Assembly: GCF_003710865.1 (NCBI RefSeq)
Contig: NZ_RHHO01000009.1
Span: forward strand, 62,001 to 126,000
Length of the DNA stretch: 64,000 bases
Direction: 5' to 3'
Origin: Brevibacillus borstelensis
GTDB lineage: Bacteria > Bacillota > Bacilli > Brevibacillales > Brevibacillaceae
In this document: one piece after another, positions 9,797 through 18,662 of the stretch
How positions within the stretch are numbered: the stretch's first letter is position 1
Layout: every line of letters begins with the position of its first letter
Position numbers and translations under genes: made by a program
Notes under the pieces: model-generated
Told to the model about the DNA's origin: nothing
The model's database searches: none
The model's input: the letters and a program-made list of their open reading frames with translations, nothing else

Positions 9797-11416
9797 CTAA
9801 TTGGTGAGATCTACATCCGTAAACTGCGGACCGTAGGTAACCTGCGGAACGTAATTCGCTACCCTCGCGCTAGCCGCCCGCACCGGAGTCGAGTGCACCA
9901 GCGGGTTGATCGGCGCGTCTTGATAGATGATTTCCTGCGCTTTTTTGTACATCTCCGCCCGTTTTTCCTGATCGGGCTCCTGTAGTGCATCATCGAGCAG
10001 CTTGTCCACTTCTGGATTTTTATACATTGAGATATTGTTGGTCGGCACGCTGTCCGTGGAACGGTGATGCGTGTACATCATCGTCGTCGGGTCCCAGGTA
10101 GCGGAGGACCAGCCCAAGAGAGCCATTGGCGCTTCGCCGCTCTGTACCTTGTCGAGATACGTCGCCCATTCAAACGAAACGATTTTGGCGTCGACACCGA
10201 TCTGCTTCATGCTCGCCTGCAAGGCCGTTGCGATTTTTTCCGGCTGCGGCATGTACGGACGGGCGACAGGCATGGCCCACAGTTCCGTTTGGAAGCCGTT
10301 TGGATAGCCTGCTTCGGCCAGCAGCTGCTTTGCTTTCTCGATGTCAACCGGATAGGTTTTCAATTCCTTGTTGAAGCCCCAGCTCCCCGAAGGAAGAATC
10401 GTTACAGCCGGCTCCGCCTGTCCGTAATAGAAGGCGTCGATCAACGCTTGCTTGTCGATAGTCATGCTGATCGCCTGACGGACGCGCGGATCGTCAAACG
10501 GTTTTTGCTTGGTGTTGAAAGACAGATAGCCGACGTTGTTGCTCGCGCTGGTGTACGTTTTCAGATTGGGCAGCTTTTCCAGAGAGCTGACATCGGAAGG
10601 ATTGACCCCTTCCATCAGGTCGATCTGCCCCGACTTCAATGCATTCAGACGAGCCGAGTTGTCTTTGATTACCTGGAAGATCAGCTGGTCTACTTTCGGG
10701 AAGCCAGGAACGCGGTATTCCGGATTTTTCTTGAGAACGACCTTGTCGTTTGGAGTCCAGCTTACAAACTGGAAGGCCCCGGTTCCGATCAGTTGGTCTT
10801 TAAACTGACCATTGCTCTTCTTCAAGCTCTCCGGCGAAACGATGCCGTATTGCGGTTCTGTCAGCATCGCGACAAACGGGGCAAACGGGTGCTTCAGCTT
10901 GACCCGTACCGTATGGTCATCTACCTTCTCGATGCCTTCGATCACGGTAGAATCATCGCCTTTGAATCCGCCCATATCCGTTTTGAAGATCGAGAACGTT
11001 CCCTGATGGTACGGATGGTTCGGGTCCCACCAGCGCTCGAAGTTGAACACGACTGCATCAGCGTTGAACGGGGTGCCGTCATGGAACTTTACATTTTCCT
11101 CCAGCTTGAAGGTCACCGACAGCTTATCGGGTGAAACCTCCCAGCTCTTGGCCAGCAGAGGAGACAGATCGGAGGTCCCTTTTTTGTATGTAACCAGGGT
11201 TTCGACGACTTCCTCTGTCACGCGATTTGATTCGTCTTCTGTGGATTGCGCCGGGTCGAGGGTGACTGTGTCTCCGCCCCGTCCCACTACGAGTATTTTC
11301 TCGCTTGCGGACTTTTCTGACGATTTATCGGACGGATTGGAACCGGACGAACATCCTGTAAGCGCTAACAGTGCAGCCAATAAAACAACAGACGTCTTGA
11401 TAGCAAGCTTCTTCAT
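9797..11416 (-). CDS. ABC transporter substrate-binding lipoprotein (SBP_bac_5, peptide type)
   Basis: A 539-residue extracellular solute-binding lipoprotein. A lipobox LTGC (Cys22) follows a clear signal peptide, then a serine-rich spacer. The SBP_bac_5 fold is shown by DTVTLDPAQSTEDES and YHDG-like FHDGTPFNADAVVFNFERW. The start is MKKLAIKTS, with GGGGGAG just upstream; earlier in-frame Met codons lack a site. It is the first gene of the dpp-like operon and delivers substrate to the DppBC/DF importer. Peptides are the default ligand, but the neighbouring amidohydrolase leaves N-acyl compounds possible. Confidence 0.87.
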   Translation of the reverse strand: MKKLAIKTSVVLLAALLALTGCSSGSNPSDKSSEKSASEKILVVGRGGDTVTLDPAQSTEDESNRVTEEVVETLVTYKKGTSDLSPLLAKSWEVSPDKLSVTFKLEENVKFHDGTPFNADAVVFNFERWWDPNHPYHQGTFSIFKTDMGGFKGDDSTVIEGIEKVDDHTVRVKLKHPFAPFVAMLTEPQYGIVSPESLKKSNGQFKDQLIGTGAFQFVSWTPNDKVVLKKNPEYRVPGFPKVDQLIFQVIKDNSARLNALKSGQIDLMEGVNPSDVSSLEKLPNLKTYTSASNNVGYLSFNTKQKPFDDPRVRQAISMTIDKQALIDAFYYGQAEPAVTILPSGSWGFNKELKTYPVDIEKAKQLLAEAGYPNGFQTELWAMPVARPYMPQPEKIATALQASMKQIGVDAKIVSFEWATYLDKVQSGEAPMALLGWSSATWDPTTMMYTHHRSTDSVPTNNISMYKNPEVDKLLDDALQEPDQEKRAEMYKKAQEIIYQDAPINPLVHSTPVRAASARVANYVPQVTYGPQFTDVDLTN

Positions 11417-12296
11417 TACAACTCCCCCTTTTTTTCTCCTGAAATTGGTGCCGGGTAACTTCCAAGTTGTCATTCCTGATGAAAGCTGCAAGCCTCATGT
11501 CAAACCACTTTTTTGTCAGCTCCTCCTCGCCGAGAGATTTTGATAATGTCGAAAAATAGAAAATCTTATTAATTTGTCGAATTGACTTTAAGGTGGATTA
11601 TAGTAAATTTTTTTACATTTGAAAATAGTATAAAGAAAATTTTTTTACAACCGGAAGGTCATATTTCGTTAAAATGGCTTCTTTATGCCCTTTTTCGTTA
11701 CTCTGGCAGTTCAGTCAAGAAAAAAAGACACCTGCGTTCAGATGCCTTTCTCTATGATTTGCAGCAACAGCAGTTTGTCGTTTGTCGCGTTTGCGGCAGC
11801 TCGCGACGATTTGTGCAGTTTGTCGCGTTTGCAGCGCTGGCGACCATTTGCAGCGGTTGCGACGTTCGCGGCAGTTTGCAGCGGTTGCAGCATCGGCAAT
11901 GGTTTGCAGTATTTGCAGTATTTTCAGTATTTGCAGTATTTTCAGTATTTGCAGTATTTGCAGTGTTTGCAGTGTTTGCAGTGTTTGCAGTGTTTGCGGC
12001 GTTTGCTCCAGTTTACGCCAGGTCGCGCCAGTTTACTGCTGTTCACGCCCGGTTGACGCTATTTACGCCAGCCGGCAGCCCTGAAAAAAATTTTCTTTCT
12101 GGATTTTCGGCTGCCTTGCTATCCCGAGTCAAAACCTCCTCTTCCATGCGTTTTATTCGTTAAGGGACAAATTGTATGAATCTACTGACTTTTTATGAGC
12201 TAATTTCGGCTTATATTTATACATCACGGTGAATGACATAATCATTTTTCCACCTTATCCTTTTAGCAATGACAAAGACAATTTGGGAGGAAAAGC
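11417..12296. other. Divergent intergenic region between two binding-protein genes
   Basis: About 880 bases between two divergent SBP genes. It must hold both promoters, but I could not pick a convincing -35/-10 pair. The stretch 11540-11690 is AT-rich. From about 11760 to 12060 it consists of degenerate, then exact, TTTGCAG-type repeats. Several plus-strand frames stay open across it because the repeat length is a multiple of three; they have no ribosome site and low-complexity products, so I do not call a gene. Confidence 0.6.
11903..12010. repeat. Tandem 9-bp repeat, 12 units (TTTGCAGTA/TTTGCAGTG)
   Basis: Counting by eye: ten consecutive 9-mers of TTTGCAGTA, TTTTCAGTA or TTTGCAGTG with no indels, then two diverged units (TTTGCGGCG, TTTGCTCCA). 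Further degenerate copies with TTTGCAGCG or TTTGTCGCG lie to the left back to about 11770, and TTTACGCCA-like copies lie to the right to about 12060. The array sits between two divergent peptide-binding-protein genes. It is unlike a CRISPR (no spacers) and shorter in unit than typical iterons. Confidence 0.9.
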
Positions 12297-13916
12297 ATGA
12301 AAAAATGGTTTTCAGCCTTGTCCGCCGCGGCTTTGCTCTTTAGTCTTGTAACGGGTTGCAGCGAGAATGCTTCACAGAATGCTCTGCCTGCTTCCGAAAC
12401 GTCTTCAACCGAACCGATGGTACTGCATTGGAGCATCACCGGGGAACCGCCGACGATGGACCCGGGCATCGCGACAGATGCGTCTTCCATGGATATGATC
12501 AATCTTGCCTTTGAAGGCTTAACCGCTGTGAATCGGCAAGGAGAACTGATCAACGCAGTTGCCGAGAGCTTTACCAATACCCCCGATTTTACCCAGTTTC
12601 GTTTTATCCTCCGCAGGGATGCCAAGTGGAGCAACGGCGATCCCGTCACCGCACACGATTTTGAATACGCGATCAAGCGCAATCTCGACCCCAAAACCGC
12701 CTCAGCTTACGCCTACCAGCTCTTCTACATCAAAGGCGGCGAGGAATACTTCAACGGGACAGGGACGCCGCAGGATGTAGGAGTCAAGGCAACAGACGAC
12801 TACACCGTCGAATTCACCTTGCGCTCGCCGACTCCGTTTTTCCGCGAGCTTACCTCCTTCACCACCTACTATCCACTGCATAAGGAAACGGTCGAAAACA
12901 GTCCGAAATGGGCTACGGAAGCAGCCACCATCGTTGGGAACGGCCCGTTCGTGATCGATGAGTGGGAGCATAAGGCCAAGATGGCATTCAGTAAAAGTCC
13001 GACCTATTGGGACAAGGCCAGCGTCAAGCTGGACCGCATCGAAATCGTTATGATCGAGGACAACAACACGGCCCTTTCCATGTTTGAAAACGGCGACCTC
13101 GACTGGGGCGGCTACCCGTCCTTTGGCTTGTCGCCGGACGCGGTCGGACAGCTCAAAGAAGAAGGCCGGCTCCTTGTCGCGGACAATCCCGGCACCAAGG
13201 CCGTCATCTTCAACACGGAAAAGCCGCCGTTCACCAACAAAAAGATTCGCCAGGCATTCGCCTATTCCATCAACCGCCAGGAGCTGATCGACAACATCCT
13301 GCAGACTGGAGTTCCTCCGGCGTACGGCTGGGTGCCCATTTCCATGGGGCTGAATCCGGACGGCTATTTCAAAGAAGATGTGGAAAAGGCAAAGCAGCTT
13401 CTGGCCGAAGGGATGCAGGAGCTGGGACTGAAGGAATTCCCGAAGGTCACCTACTACTATGACACCGGCGAGACGGACAAAAAGCTGGCGCAAGCCCTGC
13501 AGGACGGGTGGAAGCGAACGCTGGGGCTCGACATCGAGATCCGCACCTCGGAGTGGAAGGTGTTTAATTCCGACGTACAAAATGGCAAGTACGATTTTGG
13601 CATCTGGCTGTGGGGGGCGGATTTCAACGACCCGATCAACTTTCTGGAAATGTACAAGGACAAGGCCGGGGGCAACAACGTAGTCCGCTTTGACAACAAA
13701 AAGTATCGCGATCTGCTTAACCAAAGCTACTACGAAACCGATCCGGAGAAGCGCAAAAAGCTGATGTTTGAGGCAGAAAAGATTTTGATGGAGGAAATGC
13801 CGCTGGCTCCGCTCCACTTCCGCGGAAACGCCTATGTGAAAAACGACAAGGTGAAGGATTTCGTCATCCTGCCGCTGGGCGGTTCCTACTTCAAGTACGC
13901 GTATATCGAAAAGTAG
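12297..13916 (+). CDS. Oligopeptide-binding lipoprotein (OppA-like, orphan)
   Basis: A 539-residue SBP_bac_5 lipoprotein with signal peptide and lipobox VTGC (Cys21). Family landmarks are PPTMDPGIATD, WSNGDPVTAHDFEYAIKR and the C-terminal MPLAPLHFRGNAY. It resembles the OppA of the opp operon at 49-51 kb more than the dpp-like binding protein. A GGGAGG site precedes ATG. It stands alone, followed at once by a terminator, so it probably feeds a transporter encoded elsewhere or acts as a peptide receptor. Confidence 0.87.
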   Translation: MKKWFSALSAAALLFSLVTGCSENASQNALPASETSSTEPMVLHWSITGEPPTMDPGIATDASSMDMINLAFEGLTAVNRQGELINAVAESFTNTPDFTQFRFILRRDAKWSNGDPVTAHDFEYAIKRNLDPKTASAYAYQLFYIKGGEEYFNGTGTPQDVGVKATDDYTVEFTLRSPTPFFRELTSFTTYYPLHKETVENSPKWATEAATIVGNGPFVIDEWEHKAKMAFSKSPTYWDKASVKLDRIEIVMIEDNNTALSMFENGDLDWGGYPSFGLSPDAVGQLKEEGRLLVADNPGTKAVIFNTEKPPFTNKKIRQAFAYSINRQELIDNILQTGVPPAYGWVPISMGLNPDGYFKEDVEKAKQLLAEGMQELGLKEFPKVTYYYDTGETDKKLAQALQDGWKRTLGLDIEIRTSEWKVFNSDVQNGKYDFGIWLWGADFNDPINFLEMYKDKAGGNNVVRFDNKKYRDLLNQSYYETDPEKRKKLMFEAEKILMEEMPLAPLHFRGNAYVKNDKVKDFVILPLGGSYFKYAYIEK

Positions 13917-13950
13917 CGTGGAAGCCGGGGCGTCCGGTTCATATCATGCA

Positions 13951-13989
13951 CGCAGCCCACACGATGAAGTGTGGGCTGCGCGGTTTTTT
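13951..13989 (+). terminator. Rho-independent terminator after orphan OppA-like gene
   Basis: A 12-13-bp GC-rich stem (CGCAGCCCACAC with its complement, loop GATGA) begins 35 bases after the stop and is followed by CGG and TTTTTT. Confidence 0.92.
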
Positions 13990-14335
13990 GTCAAATTTTC
14001 GATTCGGGTAGAGCTATGGCGACTAGCGTTGCCTTCATTTTTCCGTACCGCTCGGTCAGCCTCGGAAGCAGGCAGCCACTCCCCCGTACTCCTCACCCAG
14101 TACGGCAAACAGGCTCGCAACCAACTTACCTGCGAATACGGAGCCCCCTTACCTTCACCCGTTAGACAAACAGATCAGGACGGCCATGCTGATCAGGCCG
14201 AAAAAACTTCCGTAACCGCTTGCCGATGACAGAAGCAGGTTCTTTCGCCATGACTTTTGTAATATATCCCCCTTCCCGGCCGACCATCGTATACAATAGT
14301 GCTTGTACTGACGCTTACTTTTGGATGTGACAGCT
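13990..14335. other. Intergenic region upstream of histidine kinase
   Basis: About 345 bases after the terminator and before the sensor kinase. No gene with a ribosome site was found. A minus-strand frame ends in a hydrophobic stretch near 14160-14220 that could be a relic of a membrane protein, but this is too weak to call. Confidence 0.4.
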
Positions 14336-15502
14336 GTGAAAAACAAACATACAGGGCTTATGACTATACTCTTGCGCGTTGCCCTCGTGCTCCTTATCGA
14401 AGCGGACATTTTTACCATGCCGAACACCTCGCCAGTGATGAAGACTCTGTTTGCAATCGGCATTTTGCTTATCCAGGCAAATGACTATATACGGCACGCT
14501 TATCGTCTGCTCAGCACAAACCGCAGGCTTTACTATTTATCCATGTCTGCGAGTATCGTCGGGATCGGTGTCTACATGGTCTGGTTCAACAGCTCCGCCA
14601 CCAGCGTTTACTATGTCTTTCCCGCAATCGAGCTGTTCCTTGTCACCGGCGCTCTTCCCGTCAGCATGCTCGTTTTGCATGCGCTCGTGTACCTCTGTGC
14701 TGTCCTTGCCCTCAAAGCTGGACTGAAAGAAGCGCTGTTCCCTTACCTCGGCATGCTGCTGATCGTTTATTTGATCCGGCAGATCAATTTGGAGAAAGAA
14801 AAAGGGGCGGCAGCGAACGCTCAATTGCTTGAAGCCAACGCCCAGCTCCTGGCGTATTCTGAGGAGATGAAAGAAATGGCCGTTGTAAAAGAGAGGACAA
14901 GGATTGCGCAGGAGTTGCACGATTCGATCGGGCACGGACTGGTGGCGCTCAAAATGCATCTGGAGTTTGCCGCAAATGTCCTCGATTCCAATCCCCGGCA
15001 GTCAAAGGAAGTGATAGCAAAGGCGCTTGGCATCTCGAAAGCGTCCATGAAAGATCTGCGCAAGGCGGTTGATCTGCTCAAGGAAGACGCCGGGAAAAAC
15101 AGCGGCGGGAAGCTGCAAGAGTCATTGGAGGAAATCGCAAGCAGCATGCACATGTCCGGCAGATTGACATGCCAGCTCGTTTTTGACGAAGCCGTAGAGC
15201 ACGCCATTCCGGACATCAAAAACTGCATTTACAAAACGGTGCGGGAAGCTGTCACCAATGGTGTGAAGCACGGAAATCCCGGTGCCTTTCAGATTGAAGT
15301 AGCCAAGCGAGGCCATTTCATACACGTCGCGGTAAAAGACGATGGCAGCGGCTGCAGCGAGATATCCAAATCTCATGGGCTCCGCGGCATCGAGGAAAGA
15401 ATCCAGCTGCTTGAAGGCACGGTCCGCTTTTGCTCGGAAAAAGACCGCGGCTTTGCGGTAATCGCCAAGATTCCTTATGTCACAGCTAGGGAGAGTGTCT
15501 AG
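14336..15502 (+). CDS. Sensor histidine kinase, NarL/DesK type (HisKA_3)
   Basis: About 388 residues. Four to six membrane helices occupy residues 10-140, with almost no extracytoplasmic domain. A short coiled coil follows (QLLEANAQLLAYSEEM), then the HisKA_3 dimerisation box ERTRIAQELHDSIGHGL with the phospho-acceptor histidine, then an HATPase domain (NCIYKTVREAVTNGVKHG, GSGCSEISKSHGLRG). It senses membrane or cell-envelope state and phosphorylates a LuxR-type regulator. The GTG start has a weak GGAT site; TTG at 14321 is an alternative. Its stop abuts the ATG of the regulator gene, which is badly damaged. Confidence 0.85.
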   Translation: MKNKHTGLMTILLRVALVLLIEADIFTMPNTSPVMKTLFAIGILLIQANDYIRHAYRLLSTNRRLYYLSMSASIVGIGVYMVWFNSSATSVYYVFPAIELFLVTGALPVSMLVLHALVYLCAVLALKAGLKEALFPYLGMLLIVYLIRQINLEKEKGAAANAQLLEANAQLLAYSEEMKEMAVVKERTRIAQELHDSIGHGLVALKMHLEFAANVLDSNPRQSKEVIAKALGISKASMKDLRKAVDLLKEDAGKNSGGKLQESLEEIASSMHMSGRLTCQLVFDEAVEHAIPDIKNCIYKTVREAVTNGVKHGNPGAFQIEVAKRGHFIHVAVKDDGSGCSEISKSHGLRGIEERIQLLEGTVRFCSEKDRGFAVIAKIPYVTARESV

Positions 15503-15783
15503 ATGACAGATATCATGATTGTCGATGACCAGAGAATTGTTCGAGATGGCTTGAAAATGACCCTCATGGACCTCAGGATGCGCGTCATGACTGGCGCGGA
15601 AGCGACCAAGGCTGTAAAGGAAACATACCCTGCGGCCGAGCAGGTCATGCAGGGCAAGAGGCTATTGACGAGACACTGTTTCTGAGCGAAGGCACCGTAA
15701 AAAACTATGTGTCCCATATCCTTGGCAAGCTTCATCTGAACAGCCGCACTGAGCTGGTGCTGTATTTGACAAAAGAGAAATAG
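15503..15783 (+). pseudogene. NarL/LuxR-type response regulator with large internal deletion and frameshift
   Basis: The first 40 or so codons give the start of a receiver domain (MTDIMIVDDQRIVRDGLKM). The sequence then jumps to the end of a LuxR-type HTH (ETLFLSEGTVKNYVSHILGK) in another frame, reading to a TAG at 15783. A normal regulator is about 200-215 residues (over 600 bases); only 281 bases remain. The phosphorylated aspartate, most of the receiver and the first HTH helices are missing. The residual 60-codon frame stops early. The start has GGGAGAG upstream and touches the kinase stop. The pair therefore probably cannot signal through this gene. Confidence 0.85.
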
Positions 15784-15832
15784 CGAAAGCATCTCTCCCT
15801 GTTGAGTGCCTCCGACAGCTCGTACCAGAACA

Positions 15833-15860
15833 AAAAACCACCCGACGAGGTGGTTTTTCT
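15833..15860 (+). terminator. Rho-independent terminator after two-component pair
   Basis: Stem AAAAACCACC with complement GGTGGTTTTT around a CGACGA loop, ending in a T-run, 50 bases after the regulator remnant. Confidence 0.9.
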
Positions 15861-16176
15861 TATGTGCAGCGTATTTCAGGCGATTAGGCCTCATCGACGA
15901 TCACCTGCATGCGGAATTTGAACACCAGACAGCTAAACCCGGTCTACCGCTGATAGGAACGGAAGAGAAACTTTCGTCATTCTGCCGCTTGTTACTTTCG
16001 TAAACGTTCACGATGACTATCGGAATTTCCTCTCTGCAGGGCAGCTCCCCCTGACCAAGCCTCATGCATTTTTGATACGGTCGAAATCAAATCGCCCATG
16101 CAAGCAAAAAATCGCCTGTTCCGGTGACCTGACTGAGAGATGAGGCGGACATTCCATACAGCCAAATCCGGGTGAA
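15861..16176. other. Intergenic region, nothing recognised
   Basis: About 315 bases between the plus-strand terminator and the end of the minus-strand FusB-like gene. I see no gene, strong hairpin or repeat. Confidence 0.4.
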
Positions 16177-16842
16177 CTAGTCGATTGCGCGGCCTGTAAT
16201 ATCGTGGATAAAGCGCTCCAATGCCGTCACGTCCGTAATCCTTTTGTTGCACTGGGCGCTGTCCGTGCAAATATAGTTGCCAATCGCTTTGTAATAATCG
16301 GGCGATACATGAGCCATCCTTGTTTTGCTGATAGCCGAAAACAAAGCCACTTCCCCGTGCCCATTGCATAAGGAGCACGTATTTTTCCTGTTTGCGATCG
16401 TATACTTTCCTTCGATCCCAACGACATCTTCCCTTGCAGGGTACACGATGAACAACTTGTTTGTGGCGACATCCATCCAGCCCAGATACGTTATTGCGTG
16501 GTAATCAATCGTCAGCAGATCGGGAACCTTGAGCTTTTTATTTTTAGGGAACAGCTTCTTGAGCTGTTTTTCGGTCACCTGCGGAAACGGGATTACATAC
16601 GGCAATAGCGAGTGTACATACTGCTTGAAATCCTCTGCCTCTTTTAGAGAAGCTATTTTCTTCAACAATTGCACCTGGATTTCCGTAGCATGCGGAAACG
16701 CGTTCAATACCTTTGATTCCGCGCTGTACCTTACGGCTTCCAGCACTTTCGGATCGGCAACGGATACGGTCGCCTTCTGCACGATCTCCGCCTGATTTTT
16801 AATGAAGTTATATTGATGGTGTCGAATAAACGGTTCAACCAT
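16177..16842 (-). CDS. FusB/FusC family elongation factor G-binding protein
   Basis: A 221-residue protein with the FusB layout: an alpha-helical N-terminal half and a C-terminal treble-clef zinc finger with Cys156, Cys159, Cys192 and Cys198 (TCSLCNGHG and ICTDSAQCNK). FusB proteins (about 213 residues) bind EF-G and release it from the ribosome when fusidic acid is present, giving resistance. Homologues in environmental Firmicutes are annotated as EF-G-binding proteins without proven resistance. The start is set at MVEPF, which has AAGGAGGG eight bases upstream; the ATG six codons earlier lies on that site. It is a single-gene unit. Confidence 0.82.
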   Translation of the reverse strand: MVEPFIRHHQYNFIKNQAEIVQKATVSVADPKVLEAVRYSAESKVLNAFPHATEIQVQLLKKIASLKEAEDFKQYVHSLLPYVIPFPQVTEKQLKKLFPKNKKLKVPDLLTIDYHAITYLGWMDVATNKLFIVYPAREDVVGIEGKYTIANRKNTCSLCNGHGEVALFSAISKTRMAHVSPDYYKAIGNYICTDSAQCNKRITDVTALERFIHDITGRAID

Positions 16843-17100
16843 ACCGTTCCCTCCTTGCAATCAATTTGTCGTCCGTTCGTTCTCGGGAGCTTTGTTCATT
16901 TGCGCCCCCTTTCACTATAAAAAAATGTGCTGCTCGCAAGAAATGCCGGATTTGATTTAGAAACGAACTCGCCATATAAAAAGCTTCCCTTTGAATCCTT
17001 TTCGCAGCAGCGGATTCTTTGGCAGCAAAAGCTGTTTATGCGGACCGGAACGCTTATACTGAGCCCTATACACTTGAGAAAAAAGTGAAACGTCCCTGCA

Positions 17101-17143
17101 AGAAAAAAGCACCGGCAATCGATTCCCTCGATAACCGGCGCTT
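17101..17143 (-). terminator. Rho-independent terminator after CD3324-like gene
   Basis: Minus strand: a stem with arms AAGCGCCGG and CCGGTGCTT, followed by TTTTTTCTTG, just after the stop of the gene ending at 17157. Confidence 0.88.
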
Positions 17144-17156
17144 CCGTCGTCTTTTC

Positions 17157-17423
17157 CTATTTGTTTGTATACACAATCTTTTTGATCGTCTCCACTGCAA
17201 GAAAGTGATCGTCAGCCAATTGATGGATCGTCTTTCCTTTTTTAAACGCTTCTTTAATCGCGCTGTTTCGCTCCTGGATGGCCCTTCTTCCTCCAGAACG
17301 CGCCCCCCATTTTTCATAGGTGGTTTTCGGTTTTGGAATATAGATGGTTTCACCCTGGATATATTTCTGAATTTCGCTGATCAGCTCTTCAGGTAATATG
17401 TTCGTTGCTTTTACATATTTCAT
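17157..17423 (-). CDS. CD3324 family small HTH-like protein
   Basis: An 88-residue protein beginning MKYVKATNILPEELISEIQ, with the WGARSGGRRAIQERN block and a C-terminal helix-turn-helix-like segment (IHQLADDHFLAVETIKKI). This matches the widespread CD3324 family of Firmicutes, whose function is unknown; a DNA-binding role is suggested only by the HTH shape. AAGGAG nine bases upstream sets the start; an ATG seven codons earlier lacks a site. It is monocistronic with its own terminator. Confidence 0.72.
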   Translation of the reverse strand: MKYVKATNILPEELISEIQKYIQGETIYIPKPKTTYEKWGARSGGRRAIQERNSAIKEAFKKGKTIHQLADDHFLAVETIKKIVYTNK

Positions 17424-18024
17424 TTCTGCCCGCTCCTTATTCATTCGAGAATGGAAATAAGGGGCAAAGCCAAATGATTAGAAATGATCGATGCTCATAC
17501 GGGCGATGAAAAATTCATGTCCGCCCCATGCAAAGTATCGCCTCCAATACTTGGCTTTGCATGAGTGGCTGCCGTATGCGGCAACAAACCCGTTATTGCC
17601 ATTGCTGCTCACCTCCCCGGACATTTGCTGTCTTTGAAACGATTGTCCGCTCCCTTTCATCATATACATGAACGGATTCGGTGTTCAATAGCAGGCCTGG
17701 ATTCGGTGAAAATTTTCGTTTCTTCCATTTCCTTCAGAAAAGCTCCCGTACCGCAAACTGTTGCCTGTCGGCCTTTACTGTCGCCACGGCCATTTTCGTT
17801 TCCCTGATTTGCAAGACAAGAAAAAACACCCTGGGCGCAGTTCATTGTGGCGCACAGGGCGGTTTGATGGCATCGAATGATTTGTACAAGATCAACTTTT
17901 ATACTGTTGATCTGGGGCAGCAGCAGCTCTTCGTTCCGCTACGGGCATGGCCGCTGCCTTCAGGCGAATCGTTTAGCAGCGTATTTTTTCCTGCATCCTT
18001 TTTCCTCAAGCTTGTTCACATCGA
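17424..18024. other. Intergenic region with one terminator
   Basis: About 600 bases between the CD3324-like gene and HPF. It contains the hairpin described separately. Short open frames here (for example a 63-codon minus frame at 17478-17669) lack ribosome sites and known motifs. Confidence 0.45.
17819..17860 (-). terminator. Probable terminator downstream of hpf
   Basis: An inverted repeat CCCTGGGCGC / GCGCACAGGG (one mismatch, 10-base loop). On the minus strand it is followed by GTGTTTTTTCTTG. It lies about 165 bases beyond the hpf stop. Confidence 0.7.
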
Positions 18025-18555
18025 CTATACGGAGGGTTCGATCAAGCCAAATCCACCGTCATTTCGCTTGTAGACCACGCTCACCTGATTGGTTTCCGCG
18101 TTGGAAAAAACAAAGAAATTGTGTCCGAGCAAATCCATTTGCAGGATCGCCTCATCCACGCTCATCGGTTTGTACTCGAACCGCTTAATTCTGACGACGC
18201 TCTCCTGTGCTTCCGCCGGTTCCTCTGCAAACGCCTCAGGCGGAGAGGTCAGCAATTGCCTGTTGCGGGTTTCCAAGCGGTTTTTATATTTGCGAATCTG
18301 TCTGTTCAGCTTGTCAATTACAAGATCGACAGATGCGTACATATCCTCGGTGGATTCTTCAGCCCGAAAAATGGCGCCTGGGGTCGGAATCGTCATTTCC
18401 GCCGTGTGGCGTTTCTTCGTTACGCGCAGGGTTACCCGGCACTCGTCGGAAGCGGTCAGCAAATCGAATTTCTCCAGACGGCTTACCTTGTTTTCCACAT
18501 ACTCGCTTAAAGCTGGCGTAACAACCAAATGGTCACCGTGAATATTGCATCTCAT
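18025..18555 (-). CDS. hpf: Ribosome hibernation-promoting factor, long form
   Basis: A 176-residue protein. The N-terminal HPF/YfiA domain (about residues 1-100) begins MRCNIHGDHLVVTPALSEYVE and contains TAEMTIPTPGAIFRAEE. After a linker, the C-terminal dimerisation domain (about 118-176) has VRIKRFEYKPMSVDEAILQM and LGHNFFVFSNAETNQVSVVY. Long HPF binds the 30S decoding region and joins two 70S ribosomes into 100S dimers in stationary phase or stress. The ATG has AAAGGGG upstream. It stands alone on the minus strand. Confidence 0.95.
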   Translation of the reverse strand: MRCNIHGDHLVVTPALSEYVENKVSRLEKFDLLTASDECRVTLRVTKKRHTAEMTIPTPGAIFRAEESTEDMYASVDLVIDKLNRQIRKYKNRLETRNRQLLTSPPEAFAEEPAEAQESVVRIKRFEYKPMSVDEAILQMDLLGHNFFVFSNAETNQVSVVYKRNDGGFGLIEPSV

Positions 18556-18623
18556 GAGCGAAAACCCCTTTCGCGGCTTCTGGGGAGCTTTTCTTGTCCT
18601 CCCTAGTTCTCATTATGGGCGAT

Positions 18624-18662
18624 AAAAAAAAGAGCGGTGTGAGATAAATCACACTTTGCTCT
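18624..18662 (-). terminator. Rho-independent terminator after small membrane protein gene
   Basis: Minus strand: AGAGC and GTGTGA arms pair with TCACAC and GCTCT, followed by eight T residues. It lies 190 bases beyond the stop at 18852. The sequence between has open frames but no convincing gene. Confidence 0.85.

Noticed and set aside
11903..12010. CRISPR-like or iteron-like array
   Set aside because: Units are contiguous with no spacers, and 9 bases is too short for a CRISPR repeat or a typical plasmid iteron; no cas or rep gene is nearby.
11582..12163. Long open plus-strand frames across the 9-bp repeat
   Set aside because: All three forward frames are open because the unit is a multiple of three; products are pure low-complexity repeats with no ribosome site.
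14155..14463. Minus-strand frame with a hydrophobic end upstream of the sensor kinase
   Set aside because: Most of it is antisense to the kinase start; the hydrophobic tail alone is not enough to call a gene.
17478..17669. 63-codon minus-strand frame (MKGSGQSFQRQQMSGEVSS...)
   Set aside because: No ribosome site, no recognised family, and no terminator of its own.
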